Assembly (NCBI GenBank): GCA_910578275.1
Contig: CAJTPR010000010.1
Location: 1-64,000 of the forward strand
Direction of reading: 5' to 3'
DNA from: an uncultured Bacteroidales bacterium
Lineage (GTDB): Bacteria; Bacteroidota; Bacteroidia; Bacteroidales; P3
Length of the DNA stretch: 64,000 nucleotides
Position 1 is the stretch's first letter. Each line of letters opens with the position of its first letter. Shown piece after piece: positions 55,656 through 64,000 of the stretch. The notes below the pieces were generated by a model. It made no database searches, was not told the DNA's origin, and saw only the letters and a program-made list of their open reading frames with translations. The position numbers and the translations under genes are program-made.

Positions 55656-58600
55656 TCAAGCCTTGGCACTGGTATAGATACCTTTGGCCTTGGCGGCCGC
55701 CATGTCCTTGTTCTGCTTGCGAAGCAACAAACGGTAGGAAATGGGCGAAGCGATGAAAATGGACGAATACGTACCGATGACCACGCCGCAAAGGATACAG
55801 AACACGAAACCGCGAATCACTTCCCCGCCGAAGATGAAAATCATCAACAACGTCACCAAAGTGGTGCAGGAAGTATTGATGGTACGCGGCAAGGTGCTGT
55901 TGATGGCCGAGTTCATGTTGTCCAGGAGCGCATGCTTGGGATAAAGCGCCATGTTCTCGCGGATACGGTCGAACACGATCACCGTATCGTTGATGGAGTA
56001 GCCGATAAGGGTCAGGATGGCGGCGATAAAGGCCTGGTCGATGTCGAGGGAGAACGGCAAGACACCATAGAACAACGAGAACAGACCAATGGTTATGAGA
56101 ACGTTGTGCACCAAAGCCACGAGACCGCCCAAACCGAACTGCCAACGCTTGAACCGGACGGCGATATAACCGAAGATGAATATCAACGCGATGGCGACGG
56201 CTATGAACGCGGAACGCGTGATGTCGGTAGCCACGGCCGCCCCCACGATTTCGGAACTGATCTGGCCGACGGACTTGTCTTCATTGAACAACTGGAAATC
56301 GATCGGGTTGACGAAGTAATCCTTGCAACCTTCGTACAAACGCTGTTCCACGTCGGCATCCACCTCCTGGCCGGTCTCGGTGATACGGTACTTGGTAGTC
56401 ACCTTCACCTGGTTGGAAGCACCGAAAGTCTTCACTTCGGGCGCATCCCCGTCGAAAGCGGCGGTAAGGCTGCCGCGAAGGTCGTTGGCGCTCACCACTT
56501 GGTCGAAACGCACCACGTAGGTACGGCCGCCGGTAAAATCGATACCGAGGCTCAATCCGCGCACGGAAAGCGAAACGATGCAGATGAGCACCACGATTCC
56601 CGACACGATGAACGAATACTTGCTCTTTCCGATGAAGTTGAAATGGACGTTGGAAAGGAAGTTCTCGGAATACTTATGGCTGAACGAGATCTTCGCGTCA
56701 CGATCCAGCCAACGGGAGAATATCAAACGGGAGATGAAGATGGCCGTGAACATGGAAGTAAGGATACCGATGCACAAGGTCGTGGCGAAACCCTGGATGG
56801 GACCCGTACCGAAGTAAAGCAGGATGACACCGGTAATCAACGTGGTCACGTTGCCGTCGATGATGGCCGAATAGGCGTTCTTGTAACCGTCATGAATGGC
56901 CATGCGCAACGACTTGCCCGCCCTGAGTTCTTCCTTGATACGTTCGTAGATGATGACGTTGGCATCCACGGCCATACCCAACGTAAGCACGATACCGGCG
57001 ATACCCGAAAGGGTCAATACCGCACCCAAGGACGTAAGGATACCGAAGATGAAGAACATATTGATGAGCAAGGCAAAGTTGGCGACCCAGCCGGCCTTGT
57101 TGTAGAAAACGTACATATAGATGAGGATCATCACGAAAGCGAGCAAGAACGAGATCATGCTGTGCGAGATGGACTCCTGACCCAACGAAGGTCCGACCAC
57201 GGCTTCCTGCACGATGTTGGCCGGAGCGGGAAGCTTGCCGGCCTTGAGCACGTTGGCCAAGTCCTGTCCTTCCTCCACGGTGAAACCGCCCGTGATCTGC
57301 GAACGGCCTCCGGCGATCTCGCCGTTCACGGTAGGCCACGAATAAGCCACGTCGTCCAGCACGATGGCGATGGAACGGCCGATATTGTTACCCGTAAGGT
57401 TCTTCCATATGCGGGCGCCTTCGGTATTCATGCTCATGCTGATTTCCACACCGCCGTTCTGACCGAAATCCTGACGGGCGTCGGTAACCACGTCGCCGCC
57501 AAGGGGCGCACGGCCGTCGCGCGTGTTCACTTTCAAGGCAACCAAGGAATAGATGTCGGTATTGTCCTGGACCGGTTTTACCGACCACACGAACTTGGCA
57601 TTGCGCGGGAACTTGCCCTTGCATCGGGCCAGCATCGCGTTCACCTTGTCCATGTCCTTTTGACGGGCATAGCCCACGACAGGTCCCTGACGCTGGATGT
57701 CACCTTGGTAGAAAGCGGGCATCAAGACGGAGAACAAGGGATTCTGCTCCGCATAGCGGGCCTCGTCCAGGTTTTGGTCGACAGCGTTTTCGTTGCTTCG
57801 GGCTATCTTGGCCAGAAGGTCGTTGCTGTCGGCTTCCGAAGCCGCGATTTCCTCACCGGCCTTGGATTCTTCGCCGCCTTCCTGCAGCTTCTTGACCGAA
57901 AGCAGGTAGTCGTTGGCCTCTTGCAAGGAAGGCATGAGTTCGCTGAATTCGTAGGTTTCCCAGAACTCCAATTGGGCCGTTCCCTGCAAAAGCTTGCGGA
58001 CACGGGCGGGATCCTTCACGCCCGGCAATTCCACGAGGATACGGTCGGTCTGCGCCAATTTCTGCACATTGGGCTGAGCCACGCCGAAGCGGTCGATACG
58101 CGTACGCAAGATCTGGTAGGTACGGTCGAACGCGCCGGCGGTTTCCTTGCGGATGGCCGAAACCACCTGCGCATTGGTGGAACTGGCGTTCACGTCCTTC
58201 ATCTCAAAACTGAAGATGGCCGCCATCTGCGCGTCGGGATCCTTTTCGTTCCAGACGCGGGCGAAAACGTCCACGAAATTGGTATTGGGTTCGATGCGGT
58301 TGATGATGACGGCTTCATCCACCACCTTGTTGAAAAAGGAATCCGTGCTGAATCCGGCCAAGGCGCGCACCACGTCGACCGTGGATACTTCCATGGTGAC
58401 GTTCATGCCTCCGCGAAGGTCCAGACCGAGGTTCAGCTCACGCGCCTTGCATTCCTTGTAAGTGTACTTGCGGAGCAAGATGTTGTACACCACGTCGTTT
58501 CCTACCGAATCGAGGAAGTACTGGTGCTTCACGTTGTAGATGGAGTCGAACACGAAACGTTCGCGCGTCTGGTTTTCCCCGGCCAAGGCCTTCGCCTCGA

Positions 58601-58733
58601 TGTCGGTGTTTACCTTGGCGAAAGCGTCGGCCCGCCGATCCACCTTGCGGGCAAAAAACGTGAACGAGAGCTGGAAAAGGCAAATGATAGCGAACGCTAT
58701 GGCAAAAAACCTTATAACCCCTTTGTTTTGCAT
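55656..58733 (-). CDS. secDF: Protein translocase SecDF, fused
   Basis: 1025 residues. SecD and SecF are joined in one chain, the usual form in Bacteroidota. The N-terminal SecD part has LNLGLDLRGGMNVTME, the periplasmic P1 domain (with Glu/Ser-rich insert at about 275-330), and a membrane region with AGIAGIVLTLGMAVDANVIIYERIKEELRAGKS. The SecF part has LGIDFTGGRTYVVRFDQ and a final membrane region with TLIGYSINDTVIVFDRIREN. It uses the proton motive force to help export. The C-terminus is short and Lys/Ala-rich. Confidence 0.97.
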   Translation of the reverse strand: MQNKGVIRFFAIAFAIICLFQLSFTFFARKVDRRADAFAKVNTDIEAKALAGENQTRERFVFDSIYNVKHQYFLDSVGNDVVYNILLRKYTYKECKARELNLGLDLRGGMNVTMEVSTVDVVRALAGFSTDSFFNKVVDEAVIINRIEPNTNFVDVFARVWNEKDPDAQMAAIFSFEMKDVNASSTNAQVVSAIRKETAGAFDRTYQILRTRIDRFGVAQPNVQKLAQTDRILVELPGVKDPARVRKLLQGTAQLEFWETYEFSELMPSLQEANDYLLSVKKLQEGGEESKAGEEIAASEADSNDLLAKIARSNENAVDQNLDEARYAEQNPLFSVLMPAFYQGDIQRQGPVVGYARQKDMDKVNAMLARCKGKFPRNAKFVWSVKPVQDNTDIYSLVALKVNTRDGRAPLGGDVVTDARQDFGQNGGVEISMSMNTEGARIWKNLTGNNIGRSIAIVLDDVAYSWPTVNGEIAGGRSQITGGFTVEEGQDLANVLKAGKLPAPANIVQEAVVGPSLGQESISHSMISFLLAFVMILIYMYVFYNKAGWVANFALLINMFFIFGILTSLGAVLTLSGIAGIVLTLGMAVDANVIIYERIKEELRAGKSLRMAIHDGYKNAYSAIIDGNVTTLITGVILLYFGTGPIQGFATTLCIGILTSMFTAIFISRLIFSRWLDRDAKISFSHKYSENFLSNVHFNFIGKSKYSFIVSGIVVLICIVSLSVRGLSLGIDFTGGRTYVVRFDQVVSANDLRGSLTAAFDGDAPEVKTFGASNQVKVTTKYRITETGQEVDADVEQRLYEGCKDYFVNPIDFQLFNEDKSVGQISSEIVGAAVATDITRSAFIAVAIALIFIFGYIAVRFKRWQFGLGGLVALVHNVLITIGLFSLFYGVLPFSLDIDQAFIAAILTLIGYSINDTVIVFDRIRENMALYPKHALLDNMNSAINSTLPRTINTSCTTLVTLLMIFIFGGEVIRGFVFCILCGVVIGTYSSIFIASPISYRLLLRKQNKDMAAAKAKGIYTSAKA

Positions 58734-58766
58734 GATTTTAAAGAATTTGGGTTTTCAAAATAGGTG

Positions 58767-58774
58767 CAAAGATA
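58767..58774 (-). promoter_or_regulatory. Candidate -7 element (TATCTTTG) for secDF
   Basis: Exact TAnnTTTG on the minus strand, 33 bp before the secDF ATG. No clear -33 element. Confidence 0.5.
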
Positions 58775-58834
58775 TGATTTTTCTTCATTATTCGTATGTG
58801 AAAAGGCACGGATTCATGCCGATAAGCTTCCGGA

Positions 58835-59881
58835 TCAGCTGCCCGACATCTCGCCCCGCAAGGGTTCTCCCAAAAGACGGCAGGTCTCGGCATAATCCGC
58901 TCCCTTGCCCAGCAGGTACATCATCTTGGTCACCGCCGCCTCGCAAGTCATGTCGCGACCCGAAACCACGCCTGCCTCCAACAACTGGGTGCTTGCAGCG
59001 TATTTGCCCATCTCCACGCTGCCCTCGGCGCACTGGGTAACGTTCACCACAGGCATCTTCCTCTTGGCCGCCGTACCCAAGGCCTGGATGAATTCCTTGG
59101 AGGTAGGCGCGTTGCCCGATCCGTAAGTCTCCAAAACAAGCCCTTTCAAATCATTGTTTTCCAATAAGGAAAGTATCGTCTTCGGAGTCAATCCGGGATG
59201 TATCTTGAGTATGAGGACCCGGCTGTCCAGCTTTTCCTGGAGCCTGAAAGGCGCGGAAGCGTCCTCGTCCCGGGAAACATCCGCCCCCCGGCTCCACTTC
59301 ACGTGCACGCCGGCCTTGGCCAGCACGGGGAGGTTGGCCGAAATGAAAGCGTCGAAGTTTTCCGCGCTGAACTTGGTCACCCTGTTGCCCCGATAGAGCG
59401 TGTCGCCGAAGCAGACGCACACCTCCTTCACCATAGGACGTCCCTTCTCGTCCACGGCGGAAGCCATTTCTATGGCGTTCACCAGATTCGACTTGCCGTC
59501 GCTGCGCAACACCCCCACGGGCAACTGCGAACCGGTAAGCACCACCGGCTTGCCGAGATTCTCGAGCATGAAACTCAAGGCCGAAGCCGTATACGCCATC
59601 GTGTCCGTGCCGTGCAAGACGACGAAACCGTCGTATTCGCCGTAGTTCCCATGTATGACCTGGCCGATATTCACCCAGCCTTCCGGCCCCATGTCCGACG
59701 AATCTATCAACCTGTCAAAACAACATACCTCCGTCTCGACGTCCAGTTCCTTGAGTCCGGGAACGGCTTCCGCCAATTTCTCGAACTTGAAAGGCGACAA
59801 GGCACCCGTGGCCGTATCACGTACCATGCCTATCGTTCCGCCTGTATAGATGATAAGGATCCTTCTGCTCTTGACTCTCAT
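58835..59881 (-). CDS. ansA: L-asparaginase, type I
   Basis: 348 residues, no signal peptide, so cytoplasmic. Catalytic motifs: IYTGGTIGM (T13 and T16 region), VLHGTDTMAYTASAL with Thr-Asp, and LRSDGKSNLVNA with Lys. C-terminal NVTQCAEGSV is normal for the family. It hydrolyses asparagine to aspartate and ammonia. It diverges from tnaA; the -7 elements of the two genes are about 20 bp apart. Confidence 0.93.
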   Translation of the reverse strand: MRVKSRRILIIYTGGTIGMVRDTATGALSPFKFEKLAEAVPGLKELDVETEVCCFDRLIDSSDMGPEGWVNIGQVIHGNYGEYDGFVVLHGTDTMAYTASALSFMLENLGKPVVLTGSQLPVGVLRSDGKSNLVNAIEMASAVDEKGRPMVKEVCVCFGDTLYRGNRVTKFSAENFDAFISANLPVLAKAGVHVKWSRGADVSRDEDASAPFRLQEKLDSRVLILKIHPGLTPKTILSLLENNDLKGLVLETYGSGNAPTSKEFIQALGTAAKRKMPVVNVTQCAEGSVEMGKYAASTQLLEAGVVSGRDMTCEAAVTKMMYLLGKGADYAETCRLLGEPLRGEMSGS

Positions 59882-59901
59882 GTCCGCTCATTTTTGGGCG
59901 T

Positions 59902-59909
59902 CAAAGGTA
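59902..59909 (-). promoter_or_regulatory. Candidate -7 element (TACCTTTG) for ansA
   Basis: Exact TAnnTTTG on the minus strand, 20 bp before the ansA ATG. Confidence 0.55.
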
Positions 59910-59930
59910 GACAAAGAAATAATAATTCCC

Positions 59931-59938
59931 TATCTTTG
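59931..59938 (+). promoter_or_regulatory. Candidate -7 element (TATCTTTG) for tnaA
   Basis: Exact TAnnTTTG, 83 bp before the tnaA ATG; implies a leader of about 75 nt that contains a hairpin with a T-run at 59952-59987. Confidence 0.55.
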
Positions 59939-59951
59939 CATGTTTGTGCCT

Positions 59952-59987
59952 GTCCGCCGCGAGACGATGACGGACGCATATTTTTTT
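59952..59987 (+). promoter_or_regulatory. Hairpin with T-run in the tnaA leader (possible attenuator)
   Basis: GTCCG (59952-59956) can pair with CGGAC (59971-59975) around a 14-base loop; seven T follow at 59981-59987. The stem is only five pairs, so this is a weak terminator-like structure. It lies between the predicted start site and tnaA. Confidence 0.3.
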
Positions 59988-60021
59988 GAAAATCACAAAA
60001 ACAAATAAAAATTTAATTATC

Positions 60022-61395
60022 ATGGAATTACCTTTCGCAGAATCTTGGAAGATCAAGATGGTGGAGCCCATCAGGAAAAGCACGCGCGCCGAACGCGAGC
60101 AATGGCTTAAAGAGGCTCATTACAACGTGTTCCAGCTCAAGTCCGAACAAGTTTACATCGACTGCATCACCGACTCGGGAACGGGCGCGATGAGCGACCG
60201 CCAGTGGGCCGCCATGATGATGGGCGACGAAAGCTACGCCGGCGCATCGTCCTTCTACCGCCTCAAGGAAACCATCACCCGCATCACGGGCTTCGACTAC
60301 GTCATCCCCACCCACCAGGGACGTGCCGCCGAGAACGTGCTTTTCAGCCACCTGGTTTCCGCCGGCAGCATCATCCCCGGCAACTCGCACTTCGACACCA
60401 CCAAGGGGCACATCGAAAGCCGCAAGGCCACGGCCCTCGACTGCACCATCGACGAAGCCAAGAACACCCAGCTTGAAATCCCTTTCAAGGGCAACGTGGA
60501 TCCCAAGAAACTGGAAAAGGCCTTGGCCGAAAACGCCGACAAGATTCCTTTCATCATCGTCACCGTCACCAACAACACCGCCGGCGGACAACCCGTCTCG
60601 ATGCAGAACCTGCGTGAAGTAAGGGCCATCGCCGACAAGTACAAGAAACGCGTCATCCTCGACTCCGCCCGTTTCGCCGAAAACGCCTATTTCATCAAGA
60701 TGCGTGAAGAAGGCTACGGGAAAAAGACCATCAAGGAAATCGTAAAGGAAATGTTCTCCCTTGCCGACGGCATGACCATGTCGGCCAAGAAAGACGGTAT
60801 CGTGAACATGGGCGGTTTCATCGCCACCCGCCACGAAGACTGGTACGAAGGCGCAAAACGTTTCTGCATTCCTTTCGAAGGATACCTTACCTACGGCGGC
60901 ATGAACGGTCGTGACATGGACGCCTTGGCCGTCGGACTGGACGAAAACACCGAATTCGACAACCTCGACACCCGTATCCGTCAAGTGGAATACCTGGCCA
61001 AACGCCTCGACGAATTCGGCATTCCCTATCAGCGTCCCGTTGGCGGTCACGCCTTGTTCGTGGATGCCGACCGCATCCTGACCGAAGTGCCCAAGGAAGA
61101 ATTTCCCGCCCAGACCTTGACCGTGGAATTGTACCTGGAAGCCGGTATCCGCGGTTGCGAAATCGGCTACATCCTGGCCGACCGCGACCCCGTAACGCGC
61201 GAAAACCGCTTCGGCGGCCTCGACTTGTTGCGTCTCTGCATCCCGCGCCGCGTCTACACCAACAACCACATGGACGTGATCGCCGTGGCCCTGAAGAACG
61301 TGTTCGACCGTCGCAAGGAAATCAAGCGCGGCGTACGCATCACCTGGGAAGCCGAACTGATGCGCCACTTCACCGTTCAACTGGAAAGGTTGTAA
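60022..61395 (+). CDS. tnaA: Tryptophanase
   Basis: 457 residues from the ATG at 60022. The PLP lysine is K257 in TMSAKKDG. Other beta-eliminating-lyase motifs: DSGTGAMSDRQWAAMMMGDESYAG, PTHQGRAAEN, and DSARFAENAYFI. The segment GIRGCEIG corresponds to the tryptophanase form, whereas tyrosine phenol-lyases have an Arg two residues after the Glu pair (SMERG). It splits tryptophan into indole, pyruvate and ammonia. Tyrosine phenol-lyase is the only serious alternative. Followed by a terminator-like hairpin 23 bp after the stop. Confidence 0.92.
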   Translation: MELPFAESWKIKMVEPIRKSTRAEREQWLKEAHYNVFQLKSEQVYIDCITDSGTGAMSDRQWAAMMMGDESYAGASSFYRLKETITRITGFDYVIPTHQGRAAENVLFSHLVSAGSIIPGNSHFDTTKGHIESRKATALDCTIDEAKNTQLEIPFKGNVDPKKLEKALAENADKIPFIIVTVTNNTAGGQPVSMQNLREVRAIADKYKKRVILDSARFAENAYFIKMREEGYGKKTIKEIVKEMFSLADGMTMSAKKDGIVNMGGFIATRHEDWYEGAKRFCIPFEGYLTYGGMNGRDMDALAVGLDENTEFDNLDTRIRQVEYLAKRLDEFGIPYQRPVGGHALFVDADRILTEVPKEEFPAQTLTVELYLEAGIRGCEIGYILADRDPVTRENRFGGLDLLRLCIPRRVYTNNHMDVIAVALKNVFDRRKEIKRGVRITWEAELMRHFTVQLERL

Positions 61396-61418
61396 ATCTC
61401 CGACCGAACCTGCATGAC

Positions 61419-61453
61419 AAAGGGTGGCCGCCTTCATTCACGGTCACCCTTTT
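61419..61453 (+). terminator. Terminator-like hairpin after tnaA, adjoining the next start codon
   Basis: AAAGGGTGGCCG (61419-61430) pairs with CGGTCACCCTTT (61441-61452) with one G-T pair; loop of 10 bases, then TTTT ending at 61453. The next gene starts only 5 bases later. Confidence 0.7.
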
Positions 61454-61457
61454 ACTT

Positions 61458-63899
61458 ATGCTTCCAAAACAAAAGACATTGAATCCCAGCTTGTCCGACC
61501 GTCTTCCTCGCCTTTCCCGTTTCGCCTTGCGGACGTGCCTGCTCGCCTGTATCGCCTTCACGGCCTTTTCTTGCAACAACGTACGCTATCTGGGCGAAGA
61601 CCAAAGCCTGCTGACCAGAAACAAGGTGAAAGTGTCCCGTGGCGGCCAAGTGTCAAAAACGGACATGACCAACATGCTGATCCAGGAACCCAACAGCAAG
61701 ATCCTGGGAGCGCGAATCCGTCTGGGCATCTACAACGGGGCAAAACCCGACAAGCATAACTGGTGGAACAACAAGTTGCGCGACATGGGCGAACCGCCCG
61801 TCATCTTCGATTCTTCCACCATCGACGCCTCCTGCCGTCGCATTCTCGCCCATGCCGCCGGCAAGGGCTATTTCTATCCCGGACTGACAACGGAAATCAA
61901 AAGGAACGGAAAGGAAAAAAGGAAGGTCGTGGTCACCTACCGCCTGACCCTGGACGAGCCTTACCGTATCCGGGACATCGAACTGTCGGTATCGGACGAC
62001 AGCCTGAAAAACCAGTTCACGAACTGGAACAAGGAAACCTTGCTCAAACCCGGGATGCAATACATGGTGAACACGCTCGACGCGGAGCGGACGCGGATCA
62101 GCGAGCATTTGCAGAACGCGGGATACTGGGCCTTTTCAAAGGACTTCATCGCCTATACGATCGACAGCGCGCTTGCATCCAAACAGATGGACGTGCTCTT
62201 GCTCGTGAAGAAAATGAACTCCAATTGGAACGACAGCGTCACGGGCGAACCCATCCTGCTGCCTCACAAGAAATACGACATAGACAAGGTATATATATTT
62301 CCCCAGTCACGTTCCCGCATAAGCGAACGCAACCTGCCTTTCGACACCGTCGCCTTCCAGAATCCGACACGACGCGAACGCCGCAAAGGCATTCCCCAAC
62401 CCACCTACTATTTCATCAACCAAGGCAAGCCCGTCATCAAGTACAAGCCCCTGCTTCAGAAGAATTTCATACGGAGCGGCGACCGGTATTCGTTGCGTAA
62501 CGTAAGCCAGACATACAACAACCTGGGCGACTTGCGGGTATTCCAGTACAACAGCATCAACTTCACCGAGAAACCCTACGATACGAGCTTGTCCTATTTC
62601 CAGAACAACAAACTGGACTGCAACATCCATATCATCCAAGGCAGCCGTTTCGGATTCAGCGTGGAGGGGCAGCTCACCACCAGTTCGGGTATCCAGGGCA
62701 TCGCCGCCGTGGTCGGCTTCCAGAACCGCAACACGTTCGGAGGCGGGGAAATCCTGAACGTGAAACTGCGCGGCGTCTACGAGTTCCAGGTAACGGCCGA
62801 CAAGCAAAAGAACAAGACGTTCCTGAACACCTTTGAAGTGAAGGCGGAAGCCAGCCTCGAATTTCCCCGATTCCTGCTACCTGTCAGCCTCGACCGTTTT
62901 TCCCAATATTTCCGTCCATCCAGCATCATCGCGCTCAGTTACAGCTACCAGTTGAAACGCGACTACGCCAGAGGCATGTTCAATGCCACGTTCGGTTACC
63001 GCTGGCGGCACAAGGCAGGGGAACACGTGCTCAATCCCGTCGAAATAAGCACGATCCAGATGGGCAAGCTCTCCGAACGGTTCAAGCAATCGCTGGAAGA
63101 CTATCGCGACAAGAACAATTACCGGCTCTACTACCAATATTCCGACCACTTCATCCTCACGCCCCGCTACATGTTCACCTACAGCGACCAGAAACAAGGG
63201 GAAGTGCGCGACTTCAACCGCCTGCGGGTGGAATTGGAAGTGGCCGGAAGCCTGCTGTACGGCATCGCCTACGGCATCCACGGCAAACAGCCGCAAGAGG
63301 AGGGATACAAGTTGTTCAACCTGCCGTTCTCGCAATACACGCGCGTGGAAGTGGACTACAGCCACCATTTCACTTTCGGCGAAAAGACGAGCCTTGTGCT
63401 CCGGGCCGACTTGGGCGTAGGTTACAGTTACGGCAACTCCAAGTCGATGCCTTACGAAAAGGCGTTCTTCGCCGGCGGCAACAACAGCCTGCGTGCCTGG
63501 CCGCTCTACCAGCTGGGCCCCGGCGGTTACGCGCACCCGGAGGGCTCCCCAGACTTTGAACGACTGGGAGACCTGCTGATGGTCTTCAACATCGAGCAAC
63601 GCTTCCCTATCGTGGGCGGCTTGCTCGGTGCCGTCTTCATCGACGCGGGCAACATCTGGCTTTTCCGCACCAACGACATCTATCCCAAAGGAAAGTTCTC
63701 GCCCAAACGCTTCTACAAGGAATTCGCCGTGGGCACCGGCGTGGGCCTGCGCTACGACTTCAAGTTCTTCCTTATCCGCATGGACGTGGGCATCCCCTTG
63801 CGCGACCCCGCCCTGGCGGGTACGAAAGACTGCTGGGTAATCAAGGATTTCAAATTCAAGGACCTGATTTTCAATTTCGGTATCGGATATCCATTCTAA
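61458..63899 (+). CDS. Omp85-family outer-membrane lipoprotein (TamL-like)
   Basis: 813 residues from the ATG at 61458. The signal peptide (RFALRTCLLACIAFTAFSC) ends in a lipobox cysteine at about residue 35, as in the lipidated TamA variants of Bacteroidota (TamL). POTRA-like regions follow (about 110-370, e.g. VVTYRLTLDEPYRIRDIEL). The C-terminal 16-strand barrel has the Omp85 loop signature GGNNSLRAW and ends in an aromatic strand IFNFGIGYPF. It would act with TamB in outer-membrane protein or lipid traffic; no tamB lies in the window. BamA is excluded by the lipobox. Confidence 0.85.
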   Translation: MLPKQKTLNPSLSDRLPRLSRFALRTCLLACIAFTAFSCNNVRYLGEDQSLLTRNKVKVSRGGQVSKTDMTNMLIQEPNSKILGARIRLGIYNGAKPDKHNWWNNKLRDMGEPPVIFDSSTIDASCRRILAHAAGKGYFYPGLTTEIKRNGKEKRKVVVTYRLTLDEPYRIRDIELSVSDDSLKNQFTNWNKETLLKPGMQYMVNTLDAERTRISEHLQNAGYWAFSKDFIAYTIDSALASKQMDVLLLVKKMNSNWNDSVTGEPILLPHKKYDIDKVYIFPQSRSRISERNLPFDTVAFQNPTRRERRKGIPQPTYYFINQGKPVIKYKPLLQKNFIRSGDRYSLRNVSQTYNNLGDLRVFQYNSINFTEKPYDTSLSYFQNNKLDCNIHIIQGSRFGFSVEGQLTTSSGIQGIAAVVGFQNRNTFGGGEILNVKLRGVYEFQVTADKQKNKTFLNTFEVKAEASLEFPRFLLPVSLDRFSQYFRPSSIIALSYSYQLKRDYARGMFNATFGYRWRHKAGEHVLNPVEISTIQMGKLSERFKQSLEDYRDKNNYRLYYQYSDHFILTPRYMFTYSDQKQGEVRDFNRLRVELEVAGSLLYGIAYGIHGKQPQEEGYKLFNLPFSQYTRVEVDYSHHFTFGEKTSLVLRADLGVGYSYGNSKSMPYEKAFFAGGNNSLRAWPLYQLGPGGYAHPEGSPDFERLGDLLMVFNIEQRFPIVGGLLGAVFIDAGNIWLFRTNDIYPKGKFSPKRFYKEFAVGTGVGLRYDFKFFLIRMDVGIPLRDPALAGTKDCWVIKDFKFKDLIFNFGIGYPF

Positions 63900-63904
63900 T
63901 CCAC

Positions 63905-64000
63905 ATGAAAAGATTCGCCACTTTTTTGCTGCGTCTGGGAGGCTGGAAAGTAAACGACTTCATCCCGTCCGAACAAAAGTACGTCCTTATCGTAGCCCCG
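63905..64000 (+). CDS. 1-acyl-glycerol-3-phosphate acyltransferase-like protein, 5' end only
   Basis: Thirty-two codons from the ATG at 63905 to the window edge. The N-terminus MKRFATFLLRLGGWKV and the run KYVLIVAP match the start of the short PlsC-type acyltransferases of Bacteroidota, in which this Ala-Pro is followed by the catalytic HTSNWD box. That box lies beyond the window, so the call rests on the N-terminus alone. It begins 5 bp after the TamL-like gene, implying co-transcription. Confidence 0.65.
   Translation, partial: MKRFATFLLRLGGWKVNDFIPSEQKYVLIVAP

Noticed and set aside
55485..58763. Long + strand frame (over 1000 codons) opposite secDF
   Set aside because: Antisense shadow of secDF with His/Gly-rich composition typical of the reverse complement of high-GC genes.
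59986..60021. TTG-started extension of tnaA by 12 residues
   Set aside because: The ATG at 60022 gives the normal tryptophanase N-terminus; the extension is Lys/Asn-rich leader sequence.

Overview
The window is a 64 kb stretch of a Bacteroidota (Bacteroidales-type) chromosome, roughly 55-60% GC by eye. The assignment rests on several lineage markers. The Rnf genes are in B-C-D-G-E-A order. There is an lpxC-fabZ fusion, a one-piece SecDF and a complete bat (aerotolerance) operon. An OmpA-propeller protein resembles PorE of type IX secretion, and a lipidated Omp85 protein resembles TamL. Promoters show the phylum-specific -7 element TAnnTTTG. No insertion sequence, CRISPR array, phage or rRNA operon was seen, and gene content is mostly conserved core.

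Layout. 1-8.2 kb: purN, rnfBCDGEA, arcC (carbamate kinase) and ornithine carbamoyltransferase on the + strand with 8-42 bp gaps, closed by a strong terminator. 8.2-11.6 kb: a possible 50-residue membrane peptide, then korAB (2-oxoacid:ferredoxin oxidoreductase) with its own promoter and terminator. 12.1-16.9 kb (- strand): transketolase split into two genes with a secreted VWA protein between the halves, then mpl, then tRNA-Ser(UGA) with its own near-consensus promoter. 17-25.5 kb (+): a membrane protein of unknown function, leuS, ftsX, a DUF3098 protein, uppP, the PorE-like protein and an agmatinase-family enzyme. 25.5-33 kb (-): ruvX, def, a 1035-residue TPR protein, an outer-membrane barrel, a shortened ribF and yggS. 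33-40.7 kb (-): dnaG, coaX, outer-membrane barrel, TPR protein, LptC-like lipoprotein, a small secreted protein and two GNATs. 40.8-42.7 kb (+): a Zn/Cd-type P-type ATPase. 42.7-43.2 kb: a 77-bp tandem repeat array made of hairpins. 43.2-51.6 kb (+): moxR, DUF58, a BatD-like membrane protein, batA, a batB-batC fusion, batD and batE. 51.6-58.8 kb (-): lpxC-fabZ, a beta-helix lipoprotein, a RprY-like regulator and secDF. 58.8-64 kb: ansA (-) diverging from tnaA (+), then the TamL-like protein and the first 32 codons of a PlsC-type acyltransferase.

How the genes work together. KorAB makes reduced ferredoxin and Rnf couples its oxidation to ion pumping. Carbamate kinase and OTC make ATP from citrulline, while tryptophanase and asparaginase feed amino-acid fermentation. 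This points to an anaerobic amino-acid and sugar fermenter. A second theme is envelope biogenesis: SecDF, LpxC/FabZ, Mpl, UppP, FtsX, PorE-like, LptC-like, TamL-like and two TPR/outer-membrane-barrel pairs.

Points most worth checking: the hairpin-repeat array ahead of the bat operon, the BatB-BatC fusion, the RibF that appears to lack its riboflavin-kinase motifs, and the split transketolase around a VWA gene. No clearly new defence or mobile system was found.
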